Made by a program: the position numbers and the translations under genes
Shown here: positions 42,987 through 52,092 of the stretch, piece by piece
Layout: each line of letters opens with the position of its first letter
Position numbering within the stretch: position 1 is the first letter of the stretch
Source of the DNA: Yoonia sp035117555
GTDB lineage: Bacteria > Pseudomonadota > Alphaproteobacteria > Rhodobacterales > Rhodobacteraceae
Assembly (NCBI RefSeq): GCF_035117555.1
Contig: NZ_JAYKPK010000003.1
Location: forward strand, 310,001-374,000
Reading direction: 5' to 3'
Length of the DNA: 64,000 nucleotides
Notes under the pieces: generated by a model
Told to the model about the DNA's origin: nothing
What the model saw: the letters and a program-made list of their open reading frames with translations, nothing else
The model's database searches: none

Positions 42987-43748
42987 ATGGCGCGCCGCAA
43001 AAAGATTTACGAAGGCAAAGCAAAAATCCTGTATGAAGGCCCCGAGCCAGGCACTTTGGTGCAATATTTCAAGGATGATGCGACAGCCTTCAACGCGGAA
43101 AAGCGTGCGGTCATCGAAGGCAAAGGCGTGCTGAACAACCGGTTGAGTGAATTTTTCATGACCGGCCTTGGCACGATTGGCATTCCGACACATTTCATCC
43201 GCCGTCTGAACATGCGCGAACAATTGATCCGTCAGGTGGAAATCATCCCGCTGGAAATCATCGTGCGCAATGTTGCCGCCGGATCGATGGCGAAACGCAT
43301 GGGGATCGAGGAAGGCACGCAATTGCCACGGCCGATCGTGGAATTTTCCTATAAGGACGACGCCCTGGGCGATCCTTTGGTGCCTGAGGAATATATCATC
43401 GCCTTTGGTTGGGCCAGTCAGCAGGATATGGATGATATCGTCAGTCTGGCCCTGCGGGTCAATGACTGGATGTCGGGTGTCATGTATGGCGTCGGCATCA
43501 AGCTGGTGGATTTCAAGATCGAGGTCGGTCGGGTCTGGGACAATGAATTCCCACGACTGTTGCTGGCCGATGAGATCAGCCCCGATAGTTGCCGGTTGTG
43601 GGATATCGAGACGGGTCAGAAGCTGGACAAGGATGTGTTCCGCCGCGATCTGGGCAATCTGACTGACGCCTATACCGAGGTCGCCCGCCGTCTGGGCGTG
43701 ATGCCATCCAATGTCACGCATCGGCCCAAGCCGACGCTGATCAACTGA
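42987..43748 (+). CDS. purC: Phosphoribosylaminoimidazole-succinocarboxamide synthase (SAICAR synthetase)
   Basis: Cytoplasmic ATP-dependent ligase joining CAIR and aspartate, 253 residues. KIYEGKAKILYEGPEPGTL is the ATP-binding start, NRLSEFFMTGL and PLEIIVRNVAAGSMAKRMG follow, and LVDFKIEVGR is the conserved late motif. The ATG at 42987 has AAGGGG before it; an in-frame GTG two codons earlier (42981) is the alternative. It leads the purC-purS-purQ cluster. Confidence 0.95.
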   Translation: MARRKKIYEGKAKILYEGPEPGTLVQYFKDDATAFNAEKRAVIEGKGVLNNRLSEFFMTGLGTIGIPTHFIRRLNMREQLIRQVEIIPLEIIVRNVAAGSMAKRMGIEEGTQLPRPIVEFSYKDDALGDPLVPEEYIIAFGWASQQDMDDIVSLALRVNDWMSGVMYGVGIKLVDFKIEVGRVWDNEFPRLLLADEISPDSCRLWDIETGQKLDKDVFRRDLGNLTDAYTEVARRLGVMPSNVTHRPKPTLIN

Positions 43749-43770
43749 GAATCCAAAGCGAGGCAAGGCC

Positions 43771-44001
43771 ATGAAGGCACGTGTATATGTGATGTTGAAA
43801 ACCGGCGTGCTGGATCCGCAGGGCGAGGCGGTGCGCCATGCGCTTGGCAATCTGGGCTTTGACGGGGTGCAGGGCGTGCGGCAGGGCAAGGTGATCGAAC
43901 TGGATCTGGCGGATGGCACCTCAGAAGAGGTGATTGTGCAGATGTGTGACAAGCTGCTCGCCAATACTGTCATCGAGAGCTACCGGATCGAGGTGCTTTA
44001 A
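43771..44001 (+). CDS. purS: Phosphoribosylformylglycinamidine synthase subunit PurS
   Basis: Small structural subunit of the three-part FGAM synthase (PurS-PurQ-PurL), 76 residues. KARVYVMLKTGVLDPQGEAV and ALGNLGFDGVQGVRQGKVIE are typical. PurS bridges the glutaminase PurQ and the synthase PurL for ammonia transfer. It lies 22 bp after purC and 1 bp before purQ. PurL is not in this window. Confidence 0.95.
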   Translation: MKARVYVMLKTGVLDPQGEAVRHALGNLGFDGVQGVRQGKVIELDLADGTSEEVIVQMCDKLLANTVIESYRIEVL

Positions 44002-44002
44002 G

Positions 44003-44671
44003 ATGCGCGCCGCTGTCGTCGTTTTCCCCGGTTCGAATTGTGACCGTGACATGGCCGTCGCTTTGCGTGCCGCCGGTGCCAATGTGACCATGGTCTGGCA
44101 TAAGGATGCCAGCCTGCCTGACGCCGTCGATCTGGTCGCGATCCCCGGTGGGTTTTCGTTTGGCGACTACCTGCGCTGTGGCGCGATTGCCGCGCAATCG
44201 CCGATCTGTCGCGCGGTTGTTGCCCATGCGGAGCGCGGTGGCTATGTGCTGGGTGTCTGCAACGGGTTTCAGGTGCTGACCGAAACCGGTCTGCTGCCGG
44301 GTGCTTTGATGCGCAATGCGGAGTTGAAGTTTATCTGCAAAACCGTTGATTTGACTGTAGAAACCGCTGATTCTGCATTCACTGCCGGATATCAGGCGGG
44401 GCAGGCTCTGCGCCTGCCGGTCGCGCATCATGATGGCAATTACACGGTTGATCCCGCTATTCTGGCACAGATGCAGGGCGACGACCGGATCGCCTTCCGC
44501 TATGCCAGCCCGCTGAACGGGTCGGTCGCGGATATCGCCGGTGTGTTGTCGGAAAACCGCCGTGTGCTGGGGATGATGCCGCATCCAGAACGTGCGGTTG
44601 ATCAGGGGCATGGCGGCACCGATGGTCAGGCGCTGTTCCGGGAATTGGTCGGGCAGGTGGTGCAGGCGTGA
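44003..44671 (+). CDS. purQ: Phosphoribosylformylglycinamidine synthase subunit PurQ (glutaminase)
   Basis: Class I glutamine amidotransferase subunit of FGAM synthase, 222 residues. The catalytic cysteine is C86 in LGVCNGFQVL, and the His-Glu pair is in MMPHPERAV near the C-terminus. FPGSNCDRDMAVAL and IPGGFSFGDYLRCGAIA are PurQ marks. The ATG at 44003 follows the purS stop after one base; the longer frame to 43934 overlaps purS and is not needed. Confidence 0.95.
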   Translation: MRAAVVVFPGSNCDRDMAVALRAAGANVTMVWHKDASLPDAVDLVAIPGGFSFGDYLRCGAIAAQSPICRAVVAHAERGGYVLGVCNGFQVLTETGLLPGALMRNAELKFICKTVDLTVETADSAFTAGYQAGQALRLPVAHHDGNYTVDPAILAQMQGDDRIAFRYASPLNGSVADIAGVLSENRRVLGMMPHPERAVDQGHGGTDGQALFRELVGQVVQA

Positions 44672-44715
44672 GCTTGGTCATTGCTGAACCTCTGCGGGCG
44701 ATCTAAACTGCTCCG

Positions 44716-46470
44716 ATGGGTGAATTAGTCGCGCAAAACTCCAGACGTTCCGCAGGCCGCTGGTATCTGCGGGTATCGCTTGCGCTGTTCACGATCTTTG
44801 CGGCGACGGTGATCTATTTCACCAATCAGCTGATGACCCAGCGCTATACCGAAACCATCAGCAACCGCGCGGAATTGCGGCTGGCGCTCTATAGCGCCAA
44901 TCTGATGAGCGAGTTGCAGCGCAATTCGGTGGTGCCGCAGCTTTTGGCGCGTGATCCGGAACTGATCGCGGCGCTGACCAGCCGGGATTATTCCTTATCC
45001 ACCGCGCGGCTTTTGACCTTTGTCGAGGAAATCGGCGCTGCGTCTTTGACCCTGCTGGACAGTAACGGGCGCGCGGTGGCGGCGACCAACCGCGAAGAGC
45101 TGGGTATTGATCACAGCGAGAATGCATATTTTATCAATGCATTGCGGAGCAATCGCACGGTTTATTCCACGCATCACCGGCCGGATGGCGGCTATGCTTT
45201 CATCTATTCGCGCAAGATCGAGACCACGGGTGAGCCTTTGGGCACGATCATGGTTGAGGTCGATGTGGGCCGGATGGAACGCGGTTGGGCCGGGGTGACC
45301 GATGCGGTTTTCGTCACCGATGCCGATGGCACGATCATCATGTCTACTGAGCCTTTGTGGCGTGGTTTTTCGGAACAGGCGGCCCTTGCACGCCAGCCCG
45401 CGTCATCGGCGATTGAGCGGGCTTTGCGCGCGACGCAATCCTGGGCGAGCAGCCCGGCAGAGGCCTATCTGCGGGGCGAGGCCGTGCTGCGCCGCGAATC
45501 CCGTGTGCCGCATCAGGGCTGGCGGATCGTCAATTTCACCACCTATGATTCGGTGCGTGAAAAGGTGAATGGCATCCTGGCGCTGCAAGTCATGGGTTTT
45601 GCGATCATTCTGGCGATCGCTTTCTGGTTCATGTCGCGCCAGACCGCGTCGCGCATGGTGTTGTTCCAGCGCGAGTCAGCCGAATTGCGCGCATTGAACC
45701 GCCGTTTGCAGCGGGAAATCGCCGAAAGAGAGAAGGTCGAAAAAACCCTTCAAGTGGCCGAACAGACCATCGCGCAATCGTCGAAACTGGCGGCATTGGG
45801 TGAGATGTCGGCGGCGGTCAGCCATGAGCTGAACCAGCCTTTGGCGGCGATGAAAACCTATCTGGCGGGTGCGCGGTTGTTGCTGCAACGCCAGCGCCCG
45901 GAAGAGGCGTTGTCTTCGTTCCAGCGCATCGATGATCTGCTGGAACGGATGGGCGCGATCACCCGGCAGCTCAAATCCTATGCGCGCAAGGGATCGGATG
46001 CCTTTGAACCTGTGGATACACGGGCCGCAGTGTCATCGGCGCTGGCGATGATGGAGCCGCAACTGAAGACGCGGACGGTCAATATCATCCGCACCTTGCC
46101 CAATGAGCCGGTGATGATTCTGGGGGATCGGCTGCGGCTGGAACAGGTGATCATCAACCTGCTGCGCAATGCGTTGGACGCGACCAAGACGTCGCATGAT
46201 CCGACGATCGAGATTTTGCTGGCGGCGGGGGATACCGTCAGTCTGCAGATCCACGACAACGGCGAAGGCATCGCCGATCTGGATGAGCTGTTCACGCCAT
46301 TTTACACAACCAAACAACCCGGTGATGGGATGGGGCTGGGGCTTGCCATCTCTTCCGGGATCGTCAACGACTTGGGCGGACGCCTGACCGCGCGCAATGC
46401 TGCGCGTGGCGGTGCGATATTTGAAGTCCAGCTTCCCGCGCTGAAACAAAGCCGGGCGGCGGCAGAATAG
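44716..46470 (+). CDS. dctB: C4-dicarboxylate sensor histidine kinase DctB
   Basis: Membrane sensor kinase of 584 residues. Helices near 20-37 and 292-312 enclose a periplasmic double-Cache-type domain (about 40-290) that in DctB binds succinate-type acids. A coiled-coil linker (about 315-355) leads to the phosphoacceptor H370 in AVSHELNQPLAAMKTYL. The ATPase domain has an N-box (NLLRNALDATK), and GLGLAISSGI is its G2 motif. It lies 10 bp before dctD, so the pair is co-transcribed. The dctPQM transporter it would control is not in the window, so the ligand is inferred from family. Confidence 0.85.
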   Translation: MGELVAQNSRRSAGRWYLRVSLALFTIFAATVIYFTNQLMTQRYTETISNRAELRLALYSANLMSELQRNSVVPQLLARDPELIAALTSRDYSLSTARLLTFVEEIGAASLTLLDSNGRAVAATNREELGIDHSENAYFINALRSNRTVYSTHHRPDGGYAFIYSRKIETTGEPLGTIMVEVDVGRMERGWAGVTDAVFVTDADGTIIMSTEPLWRGFSEQAALARQPASSAIERALRATQSWASSPAEAYLRGEAVLRRESRVPHQGWRIVNFTTYDSVREKVNGILALQVMGFAIILAIAFWFMSRQTASRMVLFQRESAELRALNRRLQREIAEREKVEKTLQVAEQTIAQSSKLAALGEMSAAVSHELNQPLAAMKTYLAGARLLLQRQRPEEALSSFQRIDDLLERMGAITRQLKSYARKGSDAFEPVDTRAAVSSALAMMEPQLKTRTVNIIRTLPNEPVMILGDRLRLEQVIINLLRNALDATKTSHDPTIEILLAAGDTVSLQIHDNGEGIADLDELFTPFYTTKQPGDGMGLGLAISSGIVNDLGGRLTARNAARGGAIFEVQLPALKQSRAAAE

Positions 46471-46480
46471 GATTGAGACC

Positions 46481-47812
46481 ATGAGCAAAGCCATGAAGAT
46501 CGCGATTGTCGATGACGAAAAAGACATGCGCCAGTCGATCAGCCAATGGCTGGCCCTGTCGGGATTTGACACCGAAACCTTTGCCAGTGCCGAGGATGCC
46601 TTGAAAGGATTGGGCAGCGATTACCCTGGGATCGTTGTCAGTGACATCAAGATGCCCGGCATGGACGGGATGCAGTTTCTGAAAAAACTCAAAGGTGTCG
46701 ACAGCACCTTGCCGGTGATCATGATCACCGGCCACGGCGATGTGCCGATGGCGGTCGAGGCGATGCGGATCGGCGCTTTTGATTTTCTGGAAAAGCCGTT
46801 CAACCCCGACCGGATGACCGAACTTGCCAAGAAAGCCACCCATGCCCGCCGTCTGACGCTGGATAACCGGGCTTTGCGCCGGGAACTCTCGGACGGATCG
46901 TCGCTCATGAAGAAACTGATCGGCGGATCGCCTGCGATGGAACGGTTGAAGGAAGATATTCTTGATCTGGGTCAGGCCGATGGTCATGTGCTGATCGAGG
47001 GTGAGACGGGGACCGGCAAGACGCTGGTCGCCCATGCGCTGCATGCCGTGGGCGCGCGGGCCAACCGCAAATTCGTGCTGATCAGCTGTTCTGCCTATGA
47101 CGAAGACACGCTGACGCGGATGATCTTTGGCCCGACCAACCATGACGAGCCGATCCCCGCCGTGGAAGAGGCGCGCGGTGGCACCTTGGTGCTGGAAGAT
47201 ATCGAGGCGCTGAGCCACGCGCTGCAAGCGCGCCTTTTGACCGCGATTAATGACCAAGGCACGCCTGCCGAAACCCGCATTGTCGCGATCTGCAATCTGC
47301 AGGAACAGGACAAGACCTGCGAAAGCGTGCTGCGCCCTGATCTGTTCTATCGACTTGCCGCTTTGCGGATCACGGTGCCGCCGTTGCGCCAGCGCGGCGA
47401 GGATATTCTGACGCTCTTCACCCGTCTGAGCGAGGAATTCGCCGATGAATATGGCTGCGAAGCGCCACAGGTCAGCGCGCAGGAAGCCGCGCAATTGTTG
47501 CAGGCCCCTTGGCCGGGCAATGTCCGGCAATTGATCAATGTGGCTGAACGCGCGGTGCTGCAAAACCGGCGCGGCAGCGGATCGATTGCATCGCTTTTGA
47601 TGAATGAGACCGAAGATACCCAATCGGCGATGACCACCGAAGGCAAGCCGCTGAAGGAATTCGTCGAAGCGTTTGAACGCATGCTGATCGACAACACCAT
47701 GCGCCGGCATCGCGGGTCGATTGTTGCCGTGATGGATGAACTTTGCCTGCCGCGCCGCACGCTGAACGAAAAGATGGCGAAATATTCGCTGCAACGGTCA
47801 GATTATATCTGA
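46481..47812 (+). CDS. dctD: DctD-like response regulator (AAA+ type, no GAFTGA loop)
   Basis: NtrC-family regulator of 443 residues, partner of DctB. The receiver has D55 in VVSDIKMPG. The AAA+ domain has Walker A GETGTGKT (about 173-180) and a Walker B-like GGTLVLEDIE in which the usual D-E order is swapped to E-D. Between them, where sigma-54 activators carry GAFTGA, this protein reads MIFGPTNHDEPIPAVEEARGG. GAFTGA is missing, so contact with sigma-54 is doubtful. A Fis-type HTH ends the protein (IVAVMDELCLPRRTLNEKM). AGGATTGAGACC precedes the ATG. It may act with the housekeeping sigma factor, as reported for Rhodobacter capsulatus NtrC. Confidence 0.85.
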   Translation: MSKAMKIAIVDDEKDMRQSISQWLALSGFDTETFASAEDALKGLGSDYPGIVVSDIKMPGMDGMQFLKKLKGVDSTLPVIMITGHGDVPMAVEAMRIGAFDFLEKPFNPDRMTELAKKATHARRLTLDNRALRRELSDGSSLMKKLIGGSPAMERLKEDILDLGQADGHVLIEGETGTGKTLVAHALHAVGARANRKFVLISCSAYDEDTLTRMIFGPTNHDEPIPAVEEARGGTLVLEDIEALSHALQARLLTAINDQGTPAETRIVAICNLQEQDKTCESVLRPDLFYRLAALRITVPPLRQRGEDILTLFTRLSEEFADEYGCEAPQVSAQEAAQLLQAPWPGNVRQLINVAERAVLQNRRGSGSIASLLMNETEDTQSAMTTEGKPLKEFVEAFERMLIDNTMRRHRGSIVAVMDELCLPRRTLNEKMAKYSLQRSDYI

Positions 47813-47829
47813 TCTACGGCCATTTCAGG

Positions 47830-47859
47830 CCCTTTGCACAGACCCACTTGTGCAGGGGG
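47830..47859 (+). terminator. Hairpin after dctD (possible terminator)
   Basis: CCCTTTGCACA, loop GACCCACT, TGTGCAGGGGG forms an 11-bp stem with two G-U pairs, 17 bp after the dctD stop. There is no clear T-run behind it. Confidence 0.5.
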
Positions 47860-48220
47860 CCAAATGTCCCTTATGTATTGTTTACGGGTGCTCGTGCTTT
47901 GGTTGCGCGGTGATGCCTGATCGGAATTCTCTGCTACAGTTTGATCGATGATCACCGCTGTGGTGGCTGATTTGATCCTTCGGGGTCAGAAAAACGCCCT
48001 TGGTCGCGCGCCATTTGACGCAGACCGGGCCTTGAACGGGCACAGGACCAGATCCGGTGTCGGAGAAGAAACGCGATGCAACGCGCGCAACATTCAGGCA
48101 AGACATTGGCAGCCCCGAGGGGCGCCATTTCTGCCCGCGCCACGCACGCCTTAATCAGACATATCGTGCGGATTGCTGCACCCCCCGGGGGGCCGGACGC
48201 GCCATATGCGAATGGACAAA
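47860..48220 (+). promoter_or_regulatory. rne upstream region and 5' leader
   Basis: About 360 bp without a credible gene before rne. RNase E mRNAs in many bacteria have a long leader through which the enzyme controls its own level. Two GC-rich inverted repeats lie here: GCCCCGAGGGGC (48113-48124) and CCCCCCGGGGGG (48181-48192), the second 28 bp before the chosen start. Autoregulation is inferred by analogy. Confidence 0.4.
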
Positions 48221-50845
48221 ATGCCAAAGAAAATGTTGATAGACGCCACACATGCGGAAGAAACCCGCGTTGTGGTGGTAGACGGAAACAAAGTCGAAGA
48301 ATTTGATTTTGAAAGCCAATTCAAACGCCAGCTGGCGGGCAACATCTACCTTGCCAAGGTAACCCGGGTCGAACCATCGCTGCAGGCCGCCTTTGTGGAT
48401 TATGGCGGCAATCGCCATGGTTTCCTGGCCTTTGCGGAAATCCACCCGGATTATTACCAGATCCCCGTCGCCGACCGCGAGGCGCTGATGGCGGAAGAAC
48501 GCGCCTATGCCGAAAGCCTGCGGGTCGAGGAAGAGGCAGAGGATGCCCCCAAACCACGCCGCCGCACACGCACCAATAAGGCGCGCGCCGCCTCTGTCGA
48601 TGGTACTGATCCGGTTGCCACATCGGATGATCCTGCCGGGCTGGAAACCATTGATCTGGATGATGATCTGGAAGGCAGCTCGCCCATGGAACTGGTCGGC
48701 GAAACGCCGGTCGAAACGCCCGCGGCGGATGATGATATCGAGGATGACCAATCCGAAGATGGTATCGAAAGCGTGGCCGAGGCTGACGATATCGAAGAAA
48801 TGCGCCCCGCGCGCAAACCGCGCCCGCGCCGGTATAAAATTCAGGAAGTCATCAAGGTCCGCCAGATCCTGCTGATCCAGGTCGTGAAAGAAGAACGCGG
48901 CAACAAGGGCGCGGCGCTGACCACCTATCTGTCGCTGGCCGGTCGCTATTGCGTGCTGATGCCCAATACCGCGCGTGGTGGTGGCATTTCCCGCAAGATC
49001 ACCAATGCCGTGGACCGCAAAAAGCTGAAGGAAATCGCCGGTGAAATGACCGTGCCCGATGGCGCCGGTCTGATCATCCGCACCGCCGGGTCGCAACGCA
49101 CCAAGGCGGAAATCAAGCGCGATTACGAATATCTGCAACGGATGTGGGAACAGATTCGCGAACTCACGCTGAAATCCATCGCACCGGCGAAAATCTATGA
49201 AGAAGGCGATCTGATCAAACGTTCGATCCGCGATCTTTATTCCAAGGATATCGACGAGGTCATCGTCGCGGGCGAGGCGGGCTATCGCTCGGCCAAGGAT
49301 TTCATGCGGATGATCATGCCGTCGCATGCCAAGAATGTGAAATTCTACGCCGAACAGATGCCGCTTTACGCGCGCTATCAGGTCGAAACCTATCTTGGCG
49401 GCATGTTCAACCCGACCGTACAACTGCCTTCGGGCGGCTATATCGTGATCGGCATCACAGAGGCTTTGGTCGCGATTGACGTCAACTCTGGTCGTGCCAC
49501 CAAGGAAGGGTCGATCGAACAGACTGCGCTGAAAACCAATCTTGAAGCTGCGGACGAAGTCGCGCGCCAATTGCGTCTGCGCGACCTTGCGGGCCTGATC
49601 GTGATCGATTTCATTGATATGGACGAACGCAAGAACAATGCATCTGTCGAAAAACGCTTCAAAGAGGCGCTGAAAACCGACCGGGCGCGGATTCAGGTGG
49701 GCCGGATTTCCGGTTTCGGCCTGATGGAAATGTCGCGCCAGCGCCTGCGCCCCGGCATGCTGGAAGCCACGACACAGATGTGCCCGCATTGCCATGGCAC
49801 GGGTCTGTTGCGGTCCGACGATAACGTCGCCCTGTCGATCCTGCGTCAGCTGGAAGAAGAAGGCGTGCGCGCCCGCAGCAAAGAGGTGTTGGTCCGCGCG
49901 CCCATCGCCATCGCCAATTTCCTGATGAACGGCAAACGCGAAAACATCGCCGACGTCGAGGCACGCTATGGCATGTCGGTGCGGATCGAATGTGATCCGA
50001 CGCTGATCTCGCCCGATTTTGTGGTCGAAAAGTTCAAAACCGCCACCCGCGTCGTGCCCGAAGCCGCACCGATCATCGCGAGCACCGTGATGATGGAGGA
50101 AGAAGAGGCCGATGATCTGATCATCGAAACCCCCGATGAGGATGAAGAACCCGTCACCCCGGCAGAAGTCGTCGAAGCGGCTGTGGCGCATGCCAACGAC
50201 ACCGGCAATGGCGAAACCCGGCCCAAGCGCAAGCGCAGCCGTCGTCGGCGGCGCCGGTCCGGTGGTCCGCGTCAGGATGAGGGCAATGGCGAGGCTAACC
50301 ACCAGACCGAAAACGGTGATCAGGTCGCAGCACCCGTGACGGAAGGGTCCGAGCCAGAGACTGCACCGGCTGAAAAGCCCAAGCGCAGCCGCACCTATAC
50401 CCGCAAGACGCCAAAGCCAGAAGTTGAAGCACAGCCAGAGGCAGCGCAAGCTGAGGCCGCGCCAGACCCCGTGGCAGAGGCGGAACCCGCCGCAGAGGTG
50501 AAAACCCGCGCCCCGCGCAAGCGCACGCCGCGCAAAACTGCAGCGCAAAAGGCGGCAGAAGCGGCTGAGGCTGCTGGTGAGACGCCCGCGCCAGAGGCGG
50601 AAAAGCCAAAGCCGCGCAGCCGCGCCAAGCCCAAAGCCAAGGTCGTGGCGGAAAAGGCAGAAGCGACCGAAGCTGACACGGTCACAGCAGAACCTGTTGT
50701 GACACCGCCAGTCGCGGAACCTGCGCCACAAGCAGAGCCCGCGCCACAAGCAGCCCAAGAGCAGACACCCGCCGCAGAGCCGGAGGCCGAAGACTCCGCG
50801 TCAGACAAACCCCGCCGTAAAGGCTGGTGGTCACTGACCCGCTGA
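48221..50845 (+). CDS. rne: Ribonuclease E
   Basis: Essential endoribonuclease and degradosome scaffold, 874 residues from ATG 48221 (MPKKMLIDATHAEETRV); in-frame ATGs at 48206 and 48212 are possible. The S1 domain is split by an acidic insertion of about 110 residues (about 90-205), usual in alphaproteobacteria. The catalytic DNase I-like domain holds AIDVNSGRATKEGS and IVIDFIDMDERKN with the metal-binding aspartates, and the Zn-link is CPHCHGTG. The last 250 residues are disordered, with a basic KRKRSRRRRRRSG patch for RNA and long Ala/Pro/Glu stretches. An intrinsic terminator follows. Confidence 0.95.
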   Translation: MPKKMLIDATHAEETRVVVVDGNKVEEFDFESQFKRQLAGNIYLAKVTRVEPSLQAAFVDYGGNRHGFLAFAEIHPDYYQIPVADREALMAEERAYAESLRVEEEAEDAPKPRRRTRTNKARAASVDGTDPVATSDDPAGLETIDLDDDLEGSSPMELVGETPVETPAADDDIEDDQSEDGIESVAEADDIEEMRPARKPRPRRYKIQEVIKVRQILLIQVVKEERGNKGAALTTYLSLAGRYCVLMPNTARGGGISRKITNAVDRKKLKEIAGEMTVPDGAGLIIRTAGSQRTKAEIKRDYEYLQRMWEQIRELTLKSIAPAKIYEEGDLIKRSIRDLYSKDIDEVIVAGEAGYRSAKDFMRMIMPSHAKNVKFYAEQMPLYARYQVETYLGGMFNPTVQLPSGGYIVIGITEALVAIDVNSGRATKEGSIEQTALKTNLEAADEVARQLRLRDLAGLIVIDFIDMDERKNNASVEKRFKEALKTDRARIQVGRISGFGLMEMSRQRLRPGMLEATTQMCPHCHGTGLLRSDDNVALSILRQLEEEGVRARSKEVLVRAPIAIANFLMNGKRENIADVEARYGMSVRIECDPTLISPDFVVEKFKTATRVVPEAAPIIASTVMMEEEEADDLIIETPDEDEEPVTPAEVVEAAVAHANDTGNGETRPKRKRSRRRRRRSGGPRQDEGNGEANHQTENGDQVAAPVTEGSEPETAPAEKPKRSRTYTRKTPKPEVEAQPEAAQAEAAPDPVAEAEPAAEVKTRAPRKRTPRKTAAQKAAEAAEAAGETPAPEAEKPKPRSRAKPKAKVVAEKAEATEADTVTAEPVVTPPVAEPAPQAEPAPQAAQEQTPAAEPEAEDSASDKPRRKGWWSLTR

Positions 50846-50851
50846 ACCACC

Positions 50852-50884
50852 AACGCCGCCCCTGTCACCGGGGGCGGCGTTTTG
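50852..50884 (+). terminator. Rho-independent terminator of rne
   Basis: AACGCCGCCCC, loop TGTCACC, GGGGGCGGCGTT and then TT: an 11-12-bp GC-rich stem 7 bp after the rne stop with a short T-run. Confidence 0.85.
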
Positions 50885-50904
50885 CGTTGCCATTGCGGCA
50901 TTCG

Positions 50905-50946
50905 TGTCTTCTTTTTTCCAAAAATACTTCGGGGTGAGGCGCGGCA
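50905..50946 (-). repeat. Intergenic repeat (inverted member)
   Basis: Read on the minus strand, CGCGCCTCACCCCGAAGTAT followed by TTTTGGAAAAAAGAAGACAC matches the element at 20345 (GGAGTATTTTGGGAAAAAAGAAGA). It lies between the converging rne and tusA genes. The GGGGCGCTGCCCC stem just beyond it (50954-50966 region) may belong to the same element. Confidence 0.6.
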
Positions 50947-50982
50947 CGCGCCGAGGGGCAGCGCCCCTGACAACGCCCGCAA

Positions 50983-51210
50983 TCAGCCTTTACGGATCAG
51001 ATAGATCTGCCCATCCTCACCATCGCGGCAGTCCAGCAAGACATGCCCGGCTTCCGCGCAGAAATGCGGCACATCGACAATCGCCGCCGGATCATCGGCC
51101 AGCATGCGCAGCACCTGACCCGCGGCCAGCGGCACAAGCCGTTTGCGGGCCTTCAGCACCGGCAAAGGGCAGAGCAATCCACGGGCATCAAGATCGGCAT
51201 CATGTATCAT
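50983..51210 (-). CDS. tusA: TusA/SirA-family sulfurtransferase
   Basis: Small cytoplasmic sulfur carrier of 75 residues. The CPxP motif with persulfide cysteine C14 is in GLLCPLPVLKARKRL, and AAGQVLRMLADDPAAIVDVP is the conserved middle. TusA proteins relay sulfur for tRNA thiolation, Fe-S or molybdenum cofactor work. It is divergent from ccdA with a 93-bp gap. The last residues IYLIRKG complete the usual beta strand. Confidence 0.88.
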   Translation of the reverse strand: MIHDADLDARGLLCPLPVLKARKRLVPLAAGQVLRMLADDPAAIVDVPHFCAEAGHVLLDCRDGEDGQIYLIRKG

Positions 51211-51303
51211 GACCCGGAATTAGGATGCATGTTTCACTTTGTCCACCAAGATGTGACGCATCCCCCCGTGACGATGCCGGATCACTGCGATAGGAACCAC
51301 AGG

Positions 51304-52059
51304 ATGTTGGATACAAGCCTGATCTTCGATGCCGGACTGATCCCGGCACTTCTGGTCGCTTTGGCGGCGGGCGTGCTGTCGTTTCTCAGCCCCTGCGTGC
51401 TGCCGGTGGTGCCGCCCTATCTGGCCTATATGGGCGGCGTCTCAGTCAGCGAGATGGAAACCACGCGCAACGCCCGGCGGCGGGTCTTTGTCGCGGCGCT
51501 GTTCTTTGTGCTGGGCCTGTCGACGGTGTTCCTGCTGCTCGGCATCGCCTTTTCCACCATGGGGCGGATGCTGCTTGGCGTGCAGGAATATTTCGTCCTT
51601 GTCGCGGGTCTGGTTGTGATGATCCTCGGCGCGCATTTCGTGGGCGTCTACCGGATCGGTTTTCTGGACCGCGAGGCGCGGATCGATGCGGGCGACAAGG
51701 GCGGATCGGCCTTTGGTGCCTATCTGCTGGGCCTCGCCTTTGCCTTTGGCTGGACGCCCTGTCTGGGGCCAGTGCTGGGCGCGATCCTCAGCCTTGCCGC
51801 GTCAGAGGCCGATGTCAGCCGGGGCACATTTCTGCTCGGCGCCTATGCGATTGGCCTTGGCATTCCCTTCCTGTTGGTTGCAGCATTCTTCCCAAGGCTG
51901 AAGGGTGTCATGGGCTGGATGAAACGCCACATGCGCCAGATCGAGGCGACATCCGGTCTGCTACTCTGGACTGTTGGGCTGATGATGATCACCGGGCAAT
52001 TTGCGGCATTCAGCTATTGGTTGTTGGAACGCTTTCCATTACTCGCCACCGTGGGTTAA
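51304..52059 (+). CDS. ccdA: Cytochrome c biogenesis protein CcdA
   Basis: Inner-membrane thiol-disulfide electron carrier of 251 residues with six helices. The two redox cysteines are in FLSPCVLPVVPPY (helix 1) and GWTPCLGPVLGA (helix 4). It takes electrons from cytoplasmic thioredoxin to periplasmic partners for apocytochrome c reduction. The ATG at 51304 starts the hydrophobic domain and has AGGA 9 bases upstream; the open frame extends to 51043 across the tusA gene and is not credible. It lies next to a sulfur carrier gene but in the opposite direction. Confidence 0.9.
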   Translation: MLDTSLIFDAGLIPALLVALAAGVLSFLSPCVLPVVPPYLAYMGGVSVSEMETTRNARRRVFVAALFFVLGLSTVFLLLGIAFSTMGRMLLGVQEYFVLVAGLVVMILGAHFVGVYRIGFLDREARIDAGDKGGSAFGAYLLGLAFAFGWTPCLGPVLGAILSLAASEADVSRGTFLLGAYAIGLGIPFLLVAAFFPRLKGVMGWMKRHMRQIEATSGLLLWTVGLMMITGQFAAFSYWLLERFPLLATVG

Positions 52060-52092
52060 ACTCGGTGTCGTGGTAAACGGGAACAGGTGGCG

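Noticed and set aside
47948..48154. 68-aa frame in the rne upstream region
   Set aside because: No ribosome site, no family, and atypical composition; more likely part of the rne leader.
48155..50758. 867-aa open frame antisense to rne
   Set aside because: It mirrors the high-GC rne gene, shows no family motif and is of low-complexity composition; rne itself has all catalytic motifs.
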